Below are positions 10,922 through 20,949 of a stretch of 64,000 nt of DNA, in pieces (the first letter of the stretch is position 1; the number at the start of each line of letters is the position of its first letter). The notes under the pieces were generated by a model. That model worked only from the letters and a program-made list of their open reading frames with translations. It was not told the DNA's origin and did no database searches. The translations under genes were made by a program, and so were the position numbers. The DNA comes from Candidatus Arsenophonus lipoptenae (lineage in GTDB: Bacteria > Pseudomonadota > Gammaproteobacteria > Enterobacterales > Enterobacteriaceae): contig NZ_CP013920.1 of assembly GCF_001534665.1 (NCBI RefSeq), forward strand, positions 310,001 through 374,000. The letters are read 5' to 3'.

Positions 10922-11362
10922 AATAGACCGCCATAATATACATATGAAAATGCTAAACAAAAAATCTAATTGATAATTTTTCTATTCTTATAGAAAATTA
11001 AATTTTTTAAAATTTTTTATAAAAGTAATAATATTTTCAGCATAAAAATAAGATTATTATAATAATATATTATCATAAGTAACATTTAAAATATTTAGAA
11101 AAACTATTTTTAAAAACGATATACTTTAAAATATATAATTAACATAATAATAAAACTTTATTAATATAATAATAATTATTATATTGAAAATTTTTATAAA
11201 AAATAAACAAGAGTAATATTAAAATATTAATTTTTAATTTATCAATCAAATTATTTTTATATAAAAATAAAAAAATTCTCCGCTATTATAAAATAGCAAA
11301 ATAAATATGTTGAAGAATAGTATTATCACAAATAACTAAAAAAAATTATTAGGAGCTAATTA
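10922..11362. other. Divergent holD/pgl spacer
   Basis: This is almost pure A/T between the divergent holD and pgl starts. An AGGAG ribosome site lies seven bases before the pgl ATG. I see no further conserved element or reading frame. Confidence 0.5.
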
Positions 11363-12352
11363 ATGAAACAAGTGGTATATATTTCAAATGCTAAAAGCAA
11401 ACAAATTCACGTTTGGAGAATAAATGAACAAGGAAAGTTAACATTTTTACAAAATTTGACAGTACCAGGTGAAGTACAACCAATGAAAATTAGTCAGGAT
11501 GGTAATCATCTTTATGTTGGTATTCGACCTAATTCAGCAATTATTACATATCTTATTGCTGTAGACGGGACTCTTATTCAAGAAAAAATTACAGATCTTC
11601 CAGGAATACCAACTCATATTGAAATTGATAAATATAATCGTTTGTTATTTATTCCGTCTTATCATCAAGGAAATTTATCAGTATTACCAATTAATCAATA
11701 CGGAATACCTGAACCAGCTATTCAAGTTATTAATGATTTAAAAAATCCACATGGATCAATAGTTAGTTTTGATAATTTACATTTATTTGTATCTTGCTTA
11801 GGGGAAGATTATATTCGTATTTATACCATTAGTAATGATGGATATTTAAATGAAAAAATTGCTAATAGACTTTTTACTAAAAATGGTTCAGGACCACGTC
11901 ATTTAATATTTTCACCAAACCAAGCAACTCTTTATTGTTTAAATGAATTAAATGCAACAATTATTCTTTATTCAGCATTTGAACCTTATAAAAAATTGAA
12001 AATTTATAATATTTTACCTAATGAATTAAAATGTAACCCTTGGGCTTCAGATATTCATATTACAAAAAATGGTAAGTATCTTTATGCCAGCGAACGTTCT
12101 ACTAGCATTATTCGTCATTTTAAAATCATAAATAATGGATTTGAATTATTGCCTATGGATTATTATATAACAGAGTATCAACCTCGTAGTTTTACTATAG
12201 ATCAAACTAATAATTTTTTGATAGTAGCTGGTCAAAAATCCAATCACGTAATAGTTTATAAAATACATAAAATTACTGGTGTATTACAAGCATTAGATCG
12301 TTATAAAGTTGGTAATGAACCATCATGGATTACAACTCATTTAATTCAATAA
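11363..12352 (+). CDS. pgl: 6-phosphogluconolactonase (YbhE type)
   Basis: Pgl hydrolyses 6-phosphogluconolactone to 6-phosphogluconate in the oxidative pentose phosphate pathway. The protein is the seven-bladed beta-propeller type: KQVVYIS at the start, VQPMKIS, the YVGIRP turn, GPRHLIF near residue 175, and WASDIHIT near residue 225. Length 329 aa, against 331 in E. coli. An AGGAG site precedes the ATG by seven bases. The gene ends 23 bases from the convergent bioA stop. It works with gnd and rpe, both in this window, although no glucose-6-phosphate dehydrogenase gene is seen here. Confidence 0.95.
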   Translation: MKQVVYISNAKSKQIHVWRINEQGKLTFLQNLTVPGEVQPMKISQDGNHLYVGIRPNSAIITYLIAVDGTLIQEKITDLPGIPTHIEIDKYNRLLFIPSYHQGNLSVLPINQYGIPEPAIQVINDLKNPHGSIVSFDNLHLFVSCLGEDYIRIYTISNDGYLNEKIANRLFTKNGSGPRHLIFSPNQATLYCLNELNATIILYSAFEPYKKLKIYNILPNELKCNPWASDIHITKNGKYLYASERSTSIIRHFKIINNGFELLPMDYYITEYQPRSFTIDQTNNFLIVAGQKSNHVIVYKIHKITGVLQALDRYKVGNEPSWITTHLIQ

Positions 12353-12361
12353 TAAATATTT

Positions 12362-12393
12362 ATTTATTATTTTGTTTATTTATTATTTTGTTT
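12362..12393. repeat. 16-bp tandem duplication at the bioA stop
   Basis: The unit ATTTATTATTTTGTTT occurs twice in perfect tandem (12362-12377, 12378-12393). The bioA stop codon lies at the junction, so one copy encodes the protein's last residues and the other forms the bioA/pgl convergent spacer. It looks like a recent slippage duplication. Confidence 0.8.
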
Positions 12394-13659
12394 TATTACT
12401 ATATCTCTTATTGCTTGAGTTAATTTACTAAGTTGTTTATTAGTAATAATATAAGGTGGCATCAGATAAATTAATTTACCAAATGGACGTATCCAAACTC
12501 CTTTAGCAACAAAATAACGCTGCAATTCAGGAACATTAACTGGCATTTTCATTTCAACAACACCAATAGCACCTAATACTCTCACATCAGCAACTTGTGG
12601 TTGATCTTTTAATGGAAAAAGTTCAGTCATTAATTGAATTTCTATATCTTTTACTAATTTTTCCCATGGACTATTCATTAATAATGTTATACTAGCTGCA
12701 GCAATTGCACAAGATAATGGATTACCCATAAAAGTTGGTCCATGCATAAAACAACCTGCTTTACCTTTACTAATAGTATCTGCAATATGACGATTAGTGA
12801 TAGTGACTGACAATGTTAAATAACCACCTGTTAGTGCTTTACCTAAACATAAAATATCTGGAGTAATTTTACTATGTTCGCAAGCAAATAATTTTCCAGT
12901 ACGACCAAATCCAGTGGCAATCTCATCAGCAATTAATAATATATGATAATCGTTACATAATTTCCTAACTGAAGCAAGATAATTTGAATTATAAATTCTC
13001 ATGCCACCAGCTCCTTGAACTATAGGTTCGATAATTATCGCGGCAATTTTATCTGCATATTTATTTAATATTTTTTTTAACGAAATTAAATCATCTGGAT
13101 ACCATTTCTCATAAAAACTATATTTTGGAGCTTGAATAAAAAAATTTTTAGAAAAGTAACCTTCATATAAACTATGCATTGAATTATTAGGATCACAAAC
13201 TGACATAGCACCAAAAGTATCACCATGATATCCGCCTTCTAAAGCAACAAAATGACATTTTTTTTTACCTAAAGACTGCCAATATTGTAGTGCCATTTTT
13301 AATGCTACTTCTACGGCTACTGAACCAGAGTCAGCCAAAAAAATACACTCTAATTTATTATCAGTAATATCTATTAATTTACGACATAAATTAATAGCAG
13401 CTGGATGAGTAATACCACCGAACATAACATGAGACATTTTCATTAATTGTTGTATAGCTGCCTGATTAAGTATTGGATGATTATAACCATGAATAGCTGA
13501 CCACCATGAAGACATACCATCAATTAATTTTCTACCATCAGCTAGTTCAAGTTCTACACCTGATGCTCCTACTATAGGATAAATTGGCATTGGGCTAGTC
13601 ATTGACGTATATGGATGCCAAATATGTTTAGAATCAAAATTAATATCATATAGTTTCAT
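12376..13659 (-). CDS. bioA: Adenosylmethionine-8-amino-7-oxononanoate aminotransferase
   Basis: BioA transfers an amino group from S-adenosylmethionine to KAPA, giving DAPA, in biotin synthesis. It is a class III PLP aminotransferase. HGDTFGAMS sits near residue 145, the IIEP/ADEIATGFGRTGK segment near 210-255, and the PLP lysine in LGKALTGGYLTLS near 275. The C-terminal IRPFGKLIYLMPPYI is complete. Length 427 aa, against 429 in E. coli. It is transcribed divergently from bioBFCD across a 97-bp spacer, the enterobacterial arrangement. A 16-bp tandem duplication overlaps its stop codon. Confidence 0.97.
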   Translation of the reverse strand: MKLYDINFDSKHIWHPYTSMTSPMPIYPIVGASGVELELADGRKLIDGMSSWWSAIHGYNHPILNQAAIQQLMKMSHVMFGGITHPAAINLCRKLIDITDNKLECIFLADSGSVAVEVALKMALQYWQSLGKKKCHFVALEGGYHGDTFGAMSVCDPNNSMHSLYEGYFSKNFFIQAPKYSFYEKWYPDDLISLKKILNKYADKIAAIIIEPIVQGAGGMRIYNSNYLASVRKLCNDYHILLIADEIATGFGRTGKLFACEHSKITPDILCLGKALTGGYLTLSVTITNRHIADTISKGKAGCFMHGPTFMGNPLSCAIAAASITLLMNSPWEKLVKDIEIQLMTELFPLKDQPQVADVRVLGAIGVVEMKMPVNVPELQRYFVAKGVWIRPFGKLIYLMPPYIITNKQLSKLTQAIRDIVIKQNNK

Positions 13660-13756
13660 AATATTTTATCTATTAATTTAATTTATTTTAGTTGACATGA
13701 TAGCGTGGTTATTTAAACTGGCAATACTTTTTATTTTAATATAGAGAATAATAAAG
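13660..13756. promoter_or_regulatory. Divergent bioA/bioB control region
   Basis: This 97-bp spacer should contain the face-to-face bio promoters and the BirA operator, a long dyad of the TTGTAAACC/GGTTTACAA type. I see a perfect TTGACA at 13692-13697 and a weak TAAACT 16 bases later, which could drive bioB. I do not see two operator half-sites; only an isolated GGTT remains. Regulation by BirA therefore looks lost or very degenerate. Confidence 0.5.
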
Positions 13757-14791
13757 ATGAAAAAAACATGGACACTTAACGAGGTAGAATCATTGTTTGG
13801 TTTACCTTTTTTTCAATTACTTTTTCAAGCTCAAAAAGTACATCGTTTAAATTTTGATCCTCAACAGATCCAAATGAGTACTTTGCTATCTATTAAAACT
13901 GGTAAATGTCCAGAAGATTGTAAATATTGCCCACAAAGCAGTCGTTATAAAACTGGATTAAAAGCTGAACGATTATTAGATATACAAAATGTGATAAAAG
14001 CCGCAAAGCTAGCTAAAAAAGCAGGGGCAACAAGGTTTTGTATGGGTGCTGCTTGGAAAAATCCCAATAAAAGAGATATGCCTTATTTGGAAACTATGGT
14101 TAAAGAAGTCAAAGCATTAGGTTTAGAAACTTGTATGACTTTAGGTATATTAGATAAACAACAAGCATTTCAATTAGCTGATGCAGGATTAGATTATTAC
14201 AACCATAATTTAGATACTTCTCCTGAATTCTATGAATCTATTATTACTACTAGAACATATCAAGATAGACTTGATACAATAGATAAAGTTCGTCAAGCGG
14301 GTATGAAAGTATGTTCTGGTGGTATTGTTGGATTAGGTGAGAAAGTTACTGATAGAGCAGCATTATTGGTTCAATTAGCTAATTTACCACAAGTGCCAGA
14401 AAGTATACCTATTAATATGTTAATAAAAATAAAAGGCACACCACTTGAAAATAATGAAGATGTAGATCATTTTGATTTTATCCGTACTATTGCTGTTGCA
14501 CGTATTATGATGCCAATGTCTTTTATTAGACTATCTGCTGGGCGTGAAGATATGAACGAACAAACACAGGCGATGTGTTTTATGGCTGGTGCTAATTCTA
14601 TCTTTTATGGTTGTAAGTTATTAACTGCTAATAATCCAGCACAAGAAAAAGATCAAATACTATTTAATAAACTAAATATCAATCAAAAATCAACAGAAAC
14701 TAATTTAACTACACAGGAACAAGTAGAGACATTAGAACAAGCAATAATGCAAATTGATACTAAACAGTTTTATAATGCAGCAATATTATGA
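13757..14791 (+). CDS. bioB: Biotin synthase
   Basis: BioB is the radical-SAM enzyme that inserts sulfur into dethiobiotin. The radical cluster motif [10 protein letters not shown] lies near residues 52-60. The conserved [18 protein letters not shown], and [10 protein letters not shown] segments carry the cysteines and substrate contacts of the second cluster, and LSAGREDM carries the conserved arginine. Length 344 aa, against 346 in E. coli. It begins the bioBFCD operon, and its stop overlaps the bioF start by four bases. All motifs are intact, so the pathway is probably under selection to supply biotin. Confidence 0.98.
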   Translation: MKKTWTLNEVESLFGLPFFQLLFQAQKVHRLNFDPQQIQMSTLLSIKTGKCPEDCKYCPQSSRYKTGLKAERLLDIQNVIKAAKLAKKAGATRFCMGAAWKNPNKRDMPYLETMVKEVKALGLETCMTLGILDKQQAFQLADAGLDYYNHNLDTSPEFYESIITTRTYQDRLDTIDKVRQAGMKVCSGGIVGLGEKVTDRAALLVQLANLPQVPESIPINMLIKIKGTPLENNEDVDHFDFIRTIAVARIMMPMSFIRLSAGREDMNEQTQAMCFMAGANSIFYGCKLLTANNPAQEKDQILFNKLNINQKSTETNLTTQEQVETLEQAIMQIDTKQFYNAAIL

Positions 14792-15954
14792 ATTGGTCAA
14801 AATTTTTAATTAATCAACTGAATATACGCAAAAAACAAAATTTATGGCGACAAAGAGTGATTATTGAAAAAAATAATGATGCACGTACTATTATCTTTGA
14901 TAAACGCCAATACATTAATTTTTCAAGTAACGATTATTTAGGTTTGAGTCAACATTTAGAAATTATTAAAGCTTGGCAAATTGGATTAAATAAATATGGC
15001 ACGGGTAGTGGTGGTTCTGGACATGTTATTGGTTATAGTGATGCTCATGCTAAATTAGAACAACAACTTGCTGATTGGTTAGGTTATCCTCGTGCCTTAT
15101 TATTTATTTCTGGTTATGCTGTAAATCATAGTATCATAATGGTATTAATGCGTAAAAATGATTATATTATTGCAGATAAACTAAGTCACGCTTCTTTATT
15201 GGAAGCTAGTATATTATCACCTGCAACATTGCAACGCTTTACACATAATAATATTGAATCCTTACATCGTTTTTTATCTAACAATAAAAATATTGGTAAA
15301 CTATTAGTTGCAACTGAAGGAATATTTAGTATGGATGGTGATAGTGCTCCTTTAAAAAAATTACAAAAAGTTACCAAGAAATATCAAGCATGGTTATTAG
15401 TTGATGATGCACATGGTATTGGTGTGATAGGAAAAGAAGGAAAAGGTAGTTGTTATCTATATAATATAAAACCTGAATTACTTGTAATAACATTTGGTAA
15501 AGCATTTGGTCTTAGTGGGGCAGCATTACTTTGTGATGAAATTACTGCTAATTATTTCTTACAATATTCCAAACATTTAATTTATAGTACAGCTATGCCA
15601 CCAGCTCAAGCAGTAGCATTAACTGAAGCAGTAAAACAAATTAGACAAAACGATATATTAAGAGCTAATTTGCAGCGTAATATTAACTATTTTCGTCAAG
15701 TATCGCGTGAATATAAATTTCCATTATTAAATTCTAATAGTGCGATTCAGCCATTAATTATTGGTGATAACAAACGTTGTTTACAATTATCTCAATTCTT
15801 ACGTCAGCGTGGATTTTGGGTACAAGCTATAAGACCACCAACAGTATCACCAGGTAGCGCAAGATTAAGAATTACTTTAATGGCTAATCATGAATTAAAT
15901 GATATTTCAAAACTACTGGAAACATTAAATGAATTTTTTAATAAAACTAAATAA
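14788..15954 (+). CDS. bioF: 8-amino-7-oxononanoate synthase
   Basis: BioF condenses pimeloyl-ACP with alanine to form KAPA, using PLP. Visible landmarks are FSSNDYLGL near residue 50, [14 protein letters not shown] near 75, [11 protein letters not shown] near 205, and the PLP lysine in [12 protein letters not shown] near 235. Length 388 aa, against 384 in E. coli. The ATGA overlap with bioB suggests translational coupling, and bioC starts two bases after its stop. The tight packing contrasts with the loose spacers elsewhere in this genome. Confidence 0.97.
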   Translation: MNWSKFLINQLNIRKKQNLWRQRVIIEKNNDARTIIFDKRQYINFSSNDYLGLSQHLEIIKAWQIGLNKYGTGSGGSGHVIGYSDAHAKLEQQLADWLGYPRALLFISGYAVNHSIIMVLMRKNDYIIADKLSHASLLEASILSPATLQRFTHNNIESLHRFLSNNKNIGKLLVATEGIFSMDGDSAPLKKLQKVTKKYQAWLLVDDAHGIGVIGKEGKGSCYLYNIKPELLVITFGKAFGLSGAALLCDEITANYFLQYSKHLIYSTAMPPAQAVALTEAVKQIRQNDILRANLQRNINYFRQVSREYKFPLLNSNSAIQPLIIGDNKRCLQLSQFLRQRGFWVQAIRPPTVSPGSARLRITLMANHELNDISKLLETLNEFFNKTK

Positions 15955-15956
15955 CT

Positions 15957-16721
15957 ATGCAAACTATTCTAACTAAAAAACAGGCAATCGCTCATGCTTT
16001 TGGAAGGGCAGCTAAAAATTATGATAATATTGCTCTATTTCAACAACAAAGTGGGCAGTATTTGTTTAATTGTTTATCTTCAATACCAAGTAATATTATT
16101 TTAGATGTTGGATGTGGCACTGGTTATTTTAGTGATCAATGGAGATTAACAGGAAAACAAGTAATTGCTCTTGATTTATCTGCTGCAATGTTAGCAATTG
16201 CACAACAAAAAAAAGTTGCTAAAATTTATATACAGGCTGATATGGAATATTTACCAATAGCTGATGAAAGTATTGATCTATGTTTTAGTCATCTTGCTAT
16301 ACAATGGTGTAGTAATTTATACACTCCATTAAGTGAGTTATATCGTATCACCAAAAAAGGAGGTGTTATTGGTTTTTCTACTTTAATTGATGGTTCATTA
16401 AAAGAATTACAACAGTGTTGGAAAAAAATTGATAATAATAAGCATATTAATTCCTTTATGACTTTTCAACAAATTAAGCAAACCTGTCATAGTTGGAAAT
16501 ATAGTTTAAAAAAACAATCATGGCTTTTAACATATCCATCATTCATTTGTTTATTAAGATCTATAAAAGGTGTTGGTGCTACTTATTTAATAAATGGACG
16601 TCAACAACAAGGTTTAATGACAAAAAATCAACTAGAAAAATTAATTGATTACTATCCTCATAGTAATAAACAATTTCCATTAACTTATAATTTAGTATAC
16701 GGAATGCTATATCGTGAATAA
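15957..16721 (+). CDS. bioC: Malonyl-ACP O-methyltransferase
   Basis: BioC methylates malonyl-ACP so that fatty acid synthase can build the pimeloyl chain. The SAM-binding signature DVGCGTGYFSDQW lies near residue 47, and the family segments AFGRAAKNYD, LDLSAAML and IQWCSNL are present. Length 254 aa, against 251 in E. coli. The chain it starts must be released by a methyl ester esterase such as BioH, and none is in this window, so the pathway needs a partner gene elsewhere. The gene overlaps bioD by eight bases. Confidence 0.95.
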   Translation: MQTILTKKQAIAHAFGRAAKNYDNIALFQQQSGQYLFNCLSSIPSNIILDVGCGTGYFSDQWRLTGKQVIALDLSAAMLAIAQQKKVAKIYIQADMEYLPIADESIDLCFSHLAIQWCSNLYTPLSELYRITKKGGVIGFSTLIDGSLKELQQCWKKIDNNKHINSFMTFQQIKQTCHSWKYSLKKQSWLLTYPSFICLLRSIKGVGATYLINGRQQQGLMTKNQLEKLIDYYPHSNKQFPLTYNLVYGMLYRE

Positions 16722-17394
16722 ATGTTTTTTTATAACTGGAACTGATACTAATGTAGGTAAAACCATAGTCAGCTGTGCAATACTACAAGCAGCCAATGCA
16801 TATGGTTACAAAACAGCAGGGTACAAACCAGTAGCTTCAGGTAGTGAACAATTAAATATAGAATTAAGAAATTTAGATGCACAATTATTAAAAAAAAATA
16901 GCAGTGTAAAACTGAATTATAATGATGTTAATCCAATAGTTTTTACTCAAGCAACATCACCACACATTGCTAGTGAACTAACAGGAAAAATTATTAATTG
17001 GTCACTGATGTGTGATGGGTTGCATAAATTAAAAAAATTAGCTGATTTAATTATTATTGAAGGTATTGGTGGATGGTATACAATACTATATAGTAGCTAT
17101 ACTATGGCTGATTGGGTTATAAAACATCAATTACCAATAATATTAACAATTGGCATTAAACTAGGTTGTATTAACCACGCAATTTTAACAACTAAAGCAA
17201 TAATTAGAAGTGGTTTAACATTAGCTGGATGGATAGCTAATGAAGTTATTTTACCAAATCAATACCAACAAAATTACTTAAAAACATTATATCAGCAAAT
17301 ACCAGCCCCATGTTTAGGAATTATTCCTCATTTACCACATTGGAAAACTAATTTTATTGGCAATTTTATCAAATTAGATAAAATAATAATATAA
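16714..17394 (+). CDS. bioD: Dethiobiotin synthetase
   Basis: BioD closes the ureido ring of dethiobiotin from DAPA, CO2 and ATP. The P-loop GTDTNVGKT lies at residues 9-17, followed by KPVASGSE and by EGIGGWYT near residue 117. Length 226 aa, against 225 in E. coli. It is the last gene of the operon, and uvrB, next in E. coli, is absent. An A9 run at 16890-16898 lies inside the frame, a place where polymerase slippage could produce a fraction of frameshifted transcripts. Confidence 0.95.
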   Translation: MNKCFFITGTDTNVGKTIVSCAILQAANAYGYKTAGYKPVASGSEQLNIELRNLDAQLLKKNSSVKLNYNDVNPIVFTQATSPHIASELTGKIINWSLMCDGLHKLKKLADLIIIEGIGGWYTILYSSYTMADWVIKHQLPIILTIGIKLGCINHAILTTKAIIRSGLTLAGWIANEVILPNQYQQNYLKTLYQQIPAPCLGIIPHLPHWKTNFIGNFIKLDKIII

Positions 17395-18331
17395 ATATTA
17401 TATAATTAATATATATTAAAATTATTATATAAATAATTAAATATTACAAAGAGTATTTTTGATAAAAATCTTAGATTTAGATAAAAAAGGATATTTAAGC
17501 CTAAAATAATTATTAATTAAAACTATTTCCTATAATGAAATCATTAATTACATTTAAAAAATAAAAATAATTAAAAACAAACAATTAAATATTATTTAAT
17601 CAAAGAAATTTAATTTATCTTCGTGATTTAAAAAATATATTTTATAAAAAAGATCACAATATAAAAATATTACATTGAAATATAATATATTAATACTATT
17701 TATCAAAAAATGATAAAATCATAAATAAAGTAATAAAAAATAAAAATTTAGATATTAAAAAACAAAAATATATAATTTTGCATTAAATCTTGTATTTAAA
17801 CTAATGATTGACTTACGAGATAAAAATCTAATAATTATAAAAAATTTTATTTATTAAATAATATATCATGAAATATTTATAATATTCGTATATTACATAA
17901 AAAGAAGCAGATAAAATACCTTAATAATAATTAAAGATTCTCATAAAAATAATATATAATTATGGAAATTTTTGCTTTTTAATGTAAAAACAACAAGTAT
18001 ATATAAGATAATAATCTCTATTTACTTAAACTTTAATTATATTAATCAAAATAGTAAAATTTTTATAAAATACGCTATTTAATTATAAATAATTAACAAT
18101 AATTATCCAAATAATTTAAATAAATATTTTATCTCTTAATACTCTGTCTGCTAATTCTTATTTAAAATAATAAATGCTTATTATTAAATATCTGAAAAAT
18201 CAATTTTAATTAATATATAAATTTTATTATGATATATTATACTTTACTAAGTAAACAAAATTAACAAAAGACTCAAAATAAATCTAAATAAATTAAGCGT
18301 CAAATTCATCTAAAATAAAAAATTAATTCAA
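17395..18331. other. Spacer between bioD and rhtA, no gene seen
   Basis: About 0.9 kb of very A/T-rich sequence follows bioD. uvrB and many other genes lie between bioD and rhtA in E. coli. I could not recognise a relic in any frame. The right end carries the A/T hairpin that overlaps the rhtA stop. Confidence 0.5.
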
Positions 18332-18347
18332 TTAATTTTTTATTTTA
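18311..18347 (-). terminator. A/T-only hairpin at the rhtA stop
   Basis: Two perfect 18-base arms (18311-18328 and 18330-18347) flank a single central base and span the rhtA stop codon at 18332-18334. On the minus strand the left arm ends the transcript with T-rich sequence. The stem is only A:T, so it may be a weak terminator typical of A/T-rich genomes, or an mRNA-end stabiliser. Confidence 0.4.
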
Positions 18348-19228
18348 TCAGTCTTTATTTGTATTTTTAATGTTGAACCAATAGAAGCGGCAATAATGCA
18401 AAATAATGCAAACCATTGAGTTAGTGTTAACTGTTCATTTAAAAATATCATACCTATAAAAGCTCCTATAGTAGGTTCTAAACTCATTAATGTACCAAAT
18501 CTTTTTGCTGGCATACGTGTTAAAGCAAACATTTCAAGTGTATAAGGAAAAGCAGTAGATAAGATAGCTACTGCAAATGCAATTGGCAAAATTGATAAAT
18601 CAAATAATGGTTTTATACCAACTGTATATAAGCCAATTGGAAAAAAAATTAATGTAGAAACAAAAGAACCTAAAGGTACTGTTGCTGTACCGTATCCAGA
18701 ACCAGCTAACTTACCGAATACAATATACATGCCCCAACAAACACCGGCAAATATAGCATAAATAATGCCTATAAAATCTAAATTATTCATACTATTGCCA
18801 ATAGATAACAAAAAAAATAGTCCAATGATAACCATCATTATCCAAATAAAATCTATAATTTTGCGAGATGCAAATATTGCTACTGATAAAGGCCCAGTAA
18901 ACTCTAATGCAACAGCAATTCCCAATGGAATTCTTTCTAAGGATAGATAAAATAGTGAATTCATTGAACCTAAAGAAATACCATATAAAAGTAAATGTTT
19001 TAATGATTTACTACGTAATTGACTGTGTAGTTTTTTTCGCCAAGGCTTAAAAATTATAAAAAGAATAATTGTAGCTAAAAATAATCTTAAAGCAGTAACA
19101 CCAAATGCACCTATAATTGGAAATAAATGCTTTGCTAATGAAGCACCACTCTGTATTGATAGCATTGCAAGGATCAATAATAATATTGGTAATAACGTTT
19201 TATATTTTTGATTTAAAATACATGACAT
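18332..19228 (-). CDS. rhtA: Threonine/homoserine exporter, EamA family
   Basis: RhtA is an inner-membrane carrier of the drug/metabolite (EamA) superfamily that exports threonine and homoserine in E. coli. The 298-aa protein shows about ten hydrophobic segments in two repeated halves. It carries the family segments SIQSGASLAKHLFP near the start, GAFGVTALRL, and LSLEPTIGAFIGM with LNEQLTLTQW near the C-terminus. The match to E. coli RhtA (295 aa) is strong over the full length. Family members vary in substrate, so the exported compound here is inferred. It stands alone between two long gene-free spacers, so its survival suggests a use, perhaps supply of metabolites to the host. Confidence 0.85.
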   Translation of the reverse strand: MSCILNQKYKTLLPILLLILAMLSIQSGASLAKHLFPIIGAFGVTALRLFLATIILFIIFKPWRKKLHSQLRSKSLKHLLLYGISLGSMNSLFYLSLERIPLGIAVALEFTGPLSVAIFASRKIIDFIWIMMVIIGLFFLLSIGNSMNNLDFIGIIYAIFAGVCWGMYIVFGKLAGSGYGTATVPLGSFVSTLIFFPIGLYTVGIKPLFDLSILPIAFAVAILSTAFPYTLEMFALTRMPAKRFGTLMSLEPTIGAFIGMIFLNEQLTLTQWFALFCIIAASIGSTLKIQIKTDKIKN

Positions 19229-20282
19229 CCAAATATAACCTAAATAAATATTAAACTGAGAAAATGTTAGTTAATCAATAACTAACAATATTCATTAAAT
19301 AGCATTTAAACTTTATTATATAAAGAATATAAAAACAAATATTATTGTAATATTTATTACAATTCAAAAAATAAAAAATAGTAATTTTAACTACTTATAA
19401 TAAACTATAACATGAATATTAAAATTCACAATACTAATTTATACTAATCAATGGATTATTATGAGTTATTAGTTACATTTTAATTAATAAGAAATAAATT
19501 ATAAAGTTAAAGTCTAGTAATTATTACTTTTAATATAAAAATATTACAAAACATAATTTTTATATACTGATTTAACAAAAATTATTATTAAAACTTATAA
19601 TCAAATTTAACAAAAATAATTTATTTAAAATTAATAAATTTTTTTTATTTTATTCAAATTATTTAAACAAAAAATATATTAATTATTTAATAAATAATAA
19701 CTATTTTAGTTTCTTAATTTTAGTTTCTTAATTATTTTTTATATTTTAAAACATAATTATTAAAAACTAATTAAAAGTTTGATTTATGATTAAAAATCAT
19801 AAATTTAATGTACTAAAGGTTTTTAATAATATTAATGACATTAATTTAAACTAAATTAATATTTTATATATATTTTATAATATATATTATAAATAGTTTT
19901 TAACTAAAATATAATATATATTAATTATAATAATTAATATATTAAAATAAATCGATATTAACTTTAATTATGTAAATTATAAAAATAAATTATTAAATAA
20001 ATGATACTTTTCATATTATTGAATATTTAAAATAGATAAAAATATAAATATTTTATTACTTTAATAATATTAAATTAATTAATAATTAATTAAAAATAAA
20101 TAATATTAACTATAAAATATAATTAAATACAAAAATATTTAATAAAATGATAACAAATTTAAAATTGAATATTATTTTTATAATTATTTAGTTTATGGTA
20201 AAATTAATTTTAATCATCAATAATATTTTATTTAAAAAATATTGAAAATCAAATAACTGTAAAACATATGGATATATTAATA
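19229..20282. other. Spacer between rhtA and pabA, no gene seen
   Basis: About 1 kb of sequence that is almost only A and T separates these divergent genes. It has many short A/T palindromes, as expected by chance at this composition. No conserved frame or confident promoter could be picked out. Confidence 0.5.
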
Positions 20283-20858
20283 ATGTTTTTAATGATAGAT
20301 AATTATGATTCATTCACTTACAATATTTATCAATATCTATGTGAATTAGGAGCTGATGTAATTATTAAACGTAACGATGCAATAAGTATTATAGAAATCA
20401 AAAAATTGTCACCATCACATTTAATTATATCGCCAGGTCCTGGTACTCCTAACCAGGCTGGTATTTCATTAAGTGTAATTTCATATTTTGCTGGAAAAAT
20501 TCCTATTTTAGGTATTTGTTTGGGACATCAAATAATTGCTCAAGCTTTCGGTGCTTCTATTATTAGAGCAAAAAAAATAATGCATGGCAAGGTATCAACA
20601 GTTTACCATAATAAGCAAGGCATTTTTCAAAAAATAAATCATCCATTAAATGTTACTCGTTACCATTCTTTAATCGTAGAAGAAAAAACATTACCTAAAA
20701 TTTTTGAAATTACTGCCTGGACATCAAACAATGGAAATATTGATGAAATTATGGGTATCAAACATAAAACACTAGCTATTGAAGGGGTTCAATTTCATCC
20801 AGAAAGTATTTTAAGTGAACAAGGGCATAAGCTACTAAATACATTTATTATGTATTAA
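20283..20858 (+). CDS. pabA: Aminodeoxychorismate synthase glutamine amidotransferase
   Basis: PabA releases ammonia from glutamine for PabB, which makes aminodeoxychorismate on the way to p-aminobenzoate and folate. The class I amidotransferase triad is visible: the cysteine in GICLGHQ near residue 79 and the histidine and glutamate in QFHPES near 168-170. The oxyanion loop SPGPGTP is also present. I start at the ATG at 20283, which gives [11 protein letters not shown] against MILLIDNYDSF in E. coli; an ATG at 20268 would add five residues. Anthranilate synthase TrpG is a close relative. PabA is preferred because the sequence tracks E. coli PabA and it lies convergent with crp, as in E. coli, where yhfK and argD lie between. 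Confidence 0.88.
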   Translation: MFLMIDNYDSFTYNIYQYLCELGADVIIKRNDAISIIEIKKLSPSHLIISPGPGTPNQAGISLSVISYFAGKIPILGICLGHQIIAQAFGASIIRAKKIMHGKVSTVYHNKQGIFQKINHPLNVTRYHSLIVEEKTLPKIFEITAWTSNNGNIDEIMGIKHKTLAIEGVQFHPESILSEQGHKLLNTFIMY

Positions 20859-20949
20859 TACACGTAATATTATTATTTTAATTTAAAAATATATTTTATC
20901 ACATTGTAATAAAACTTTAACAAAATTTAATGATTACTATTTAAACTTT

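Noticed and set aside
19861-20160. Dense A/T palindromes upstream of pabA as possible regulatory sites or an origin
   Set aside because: At near-total A/T content short palindromes are expected by chance. No DnaA-box cluster (TTATCCACA type) was seen.
20882-20925. TCACA half-site near the pabA/crp ends as a Crp operator
   Set aside because: Only one half of the TGTGA-N6-TCACA dyad is present, and it lies in a convergent, not promoter, region.
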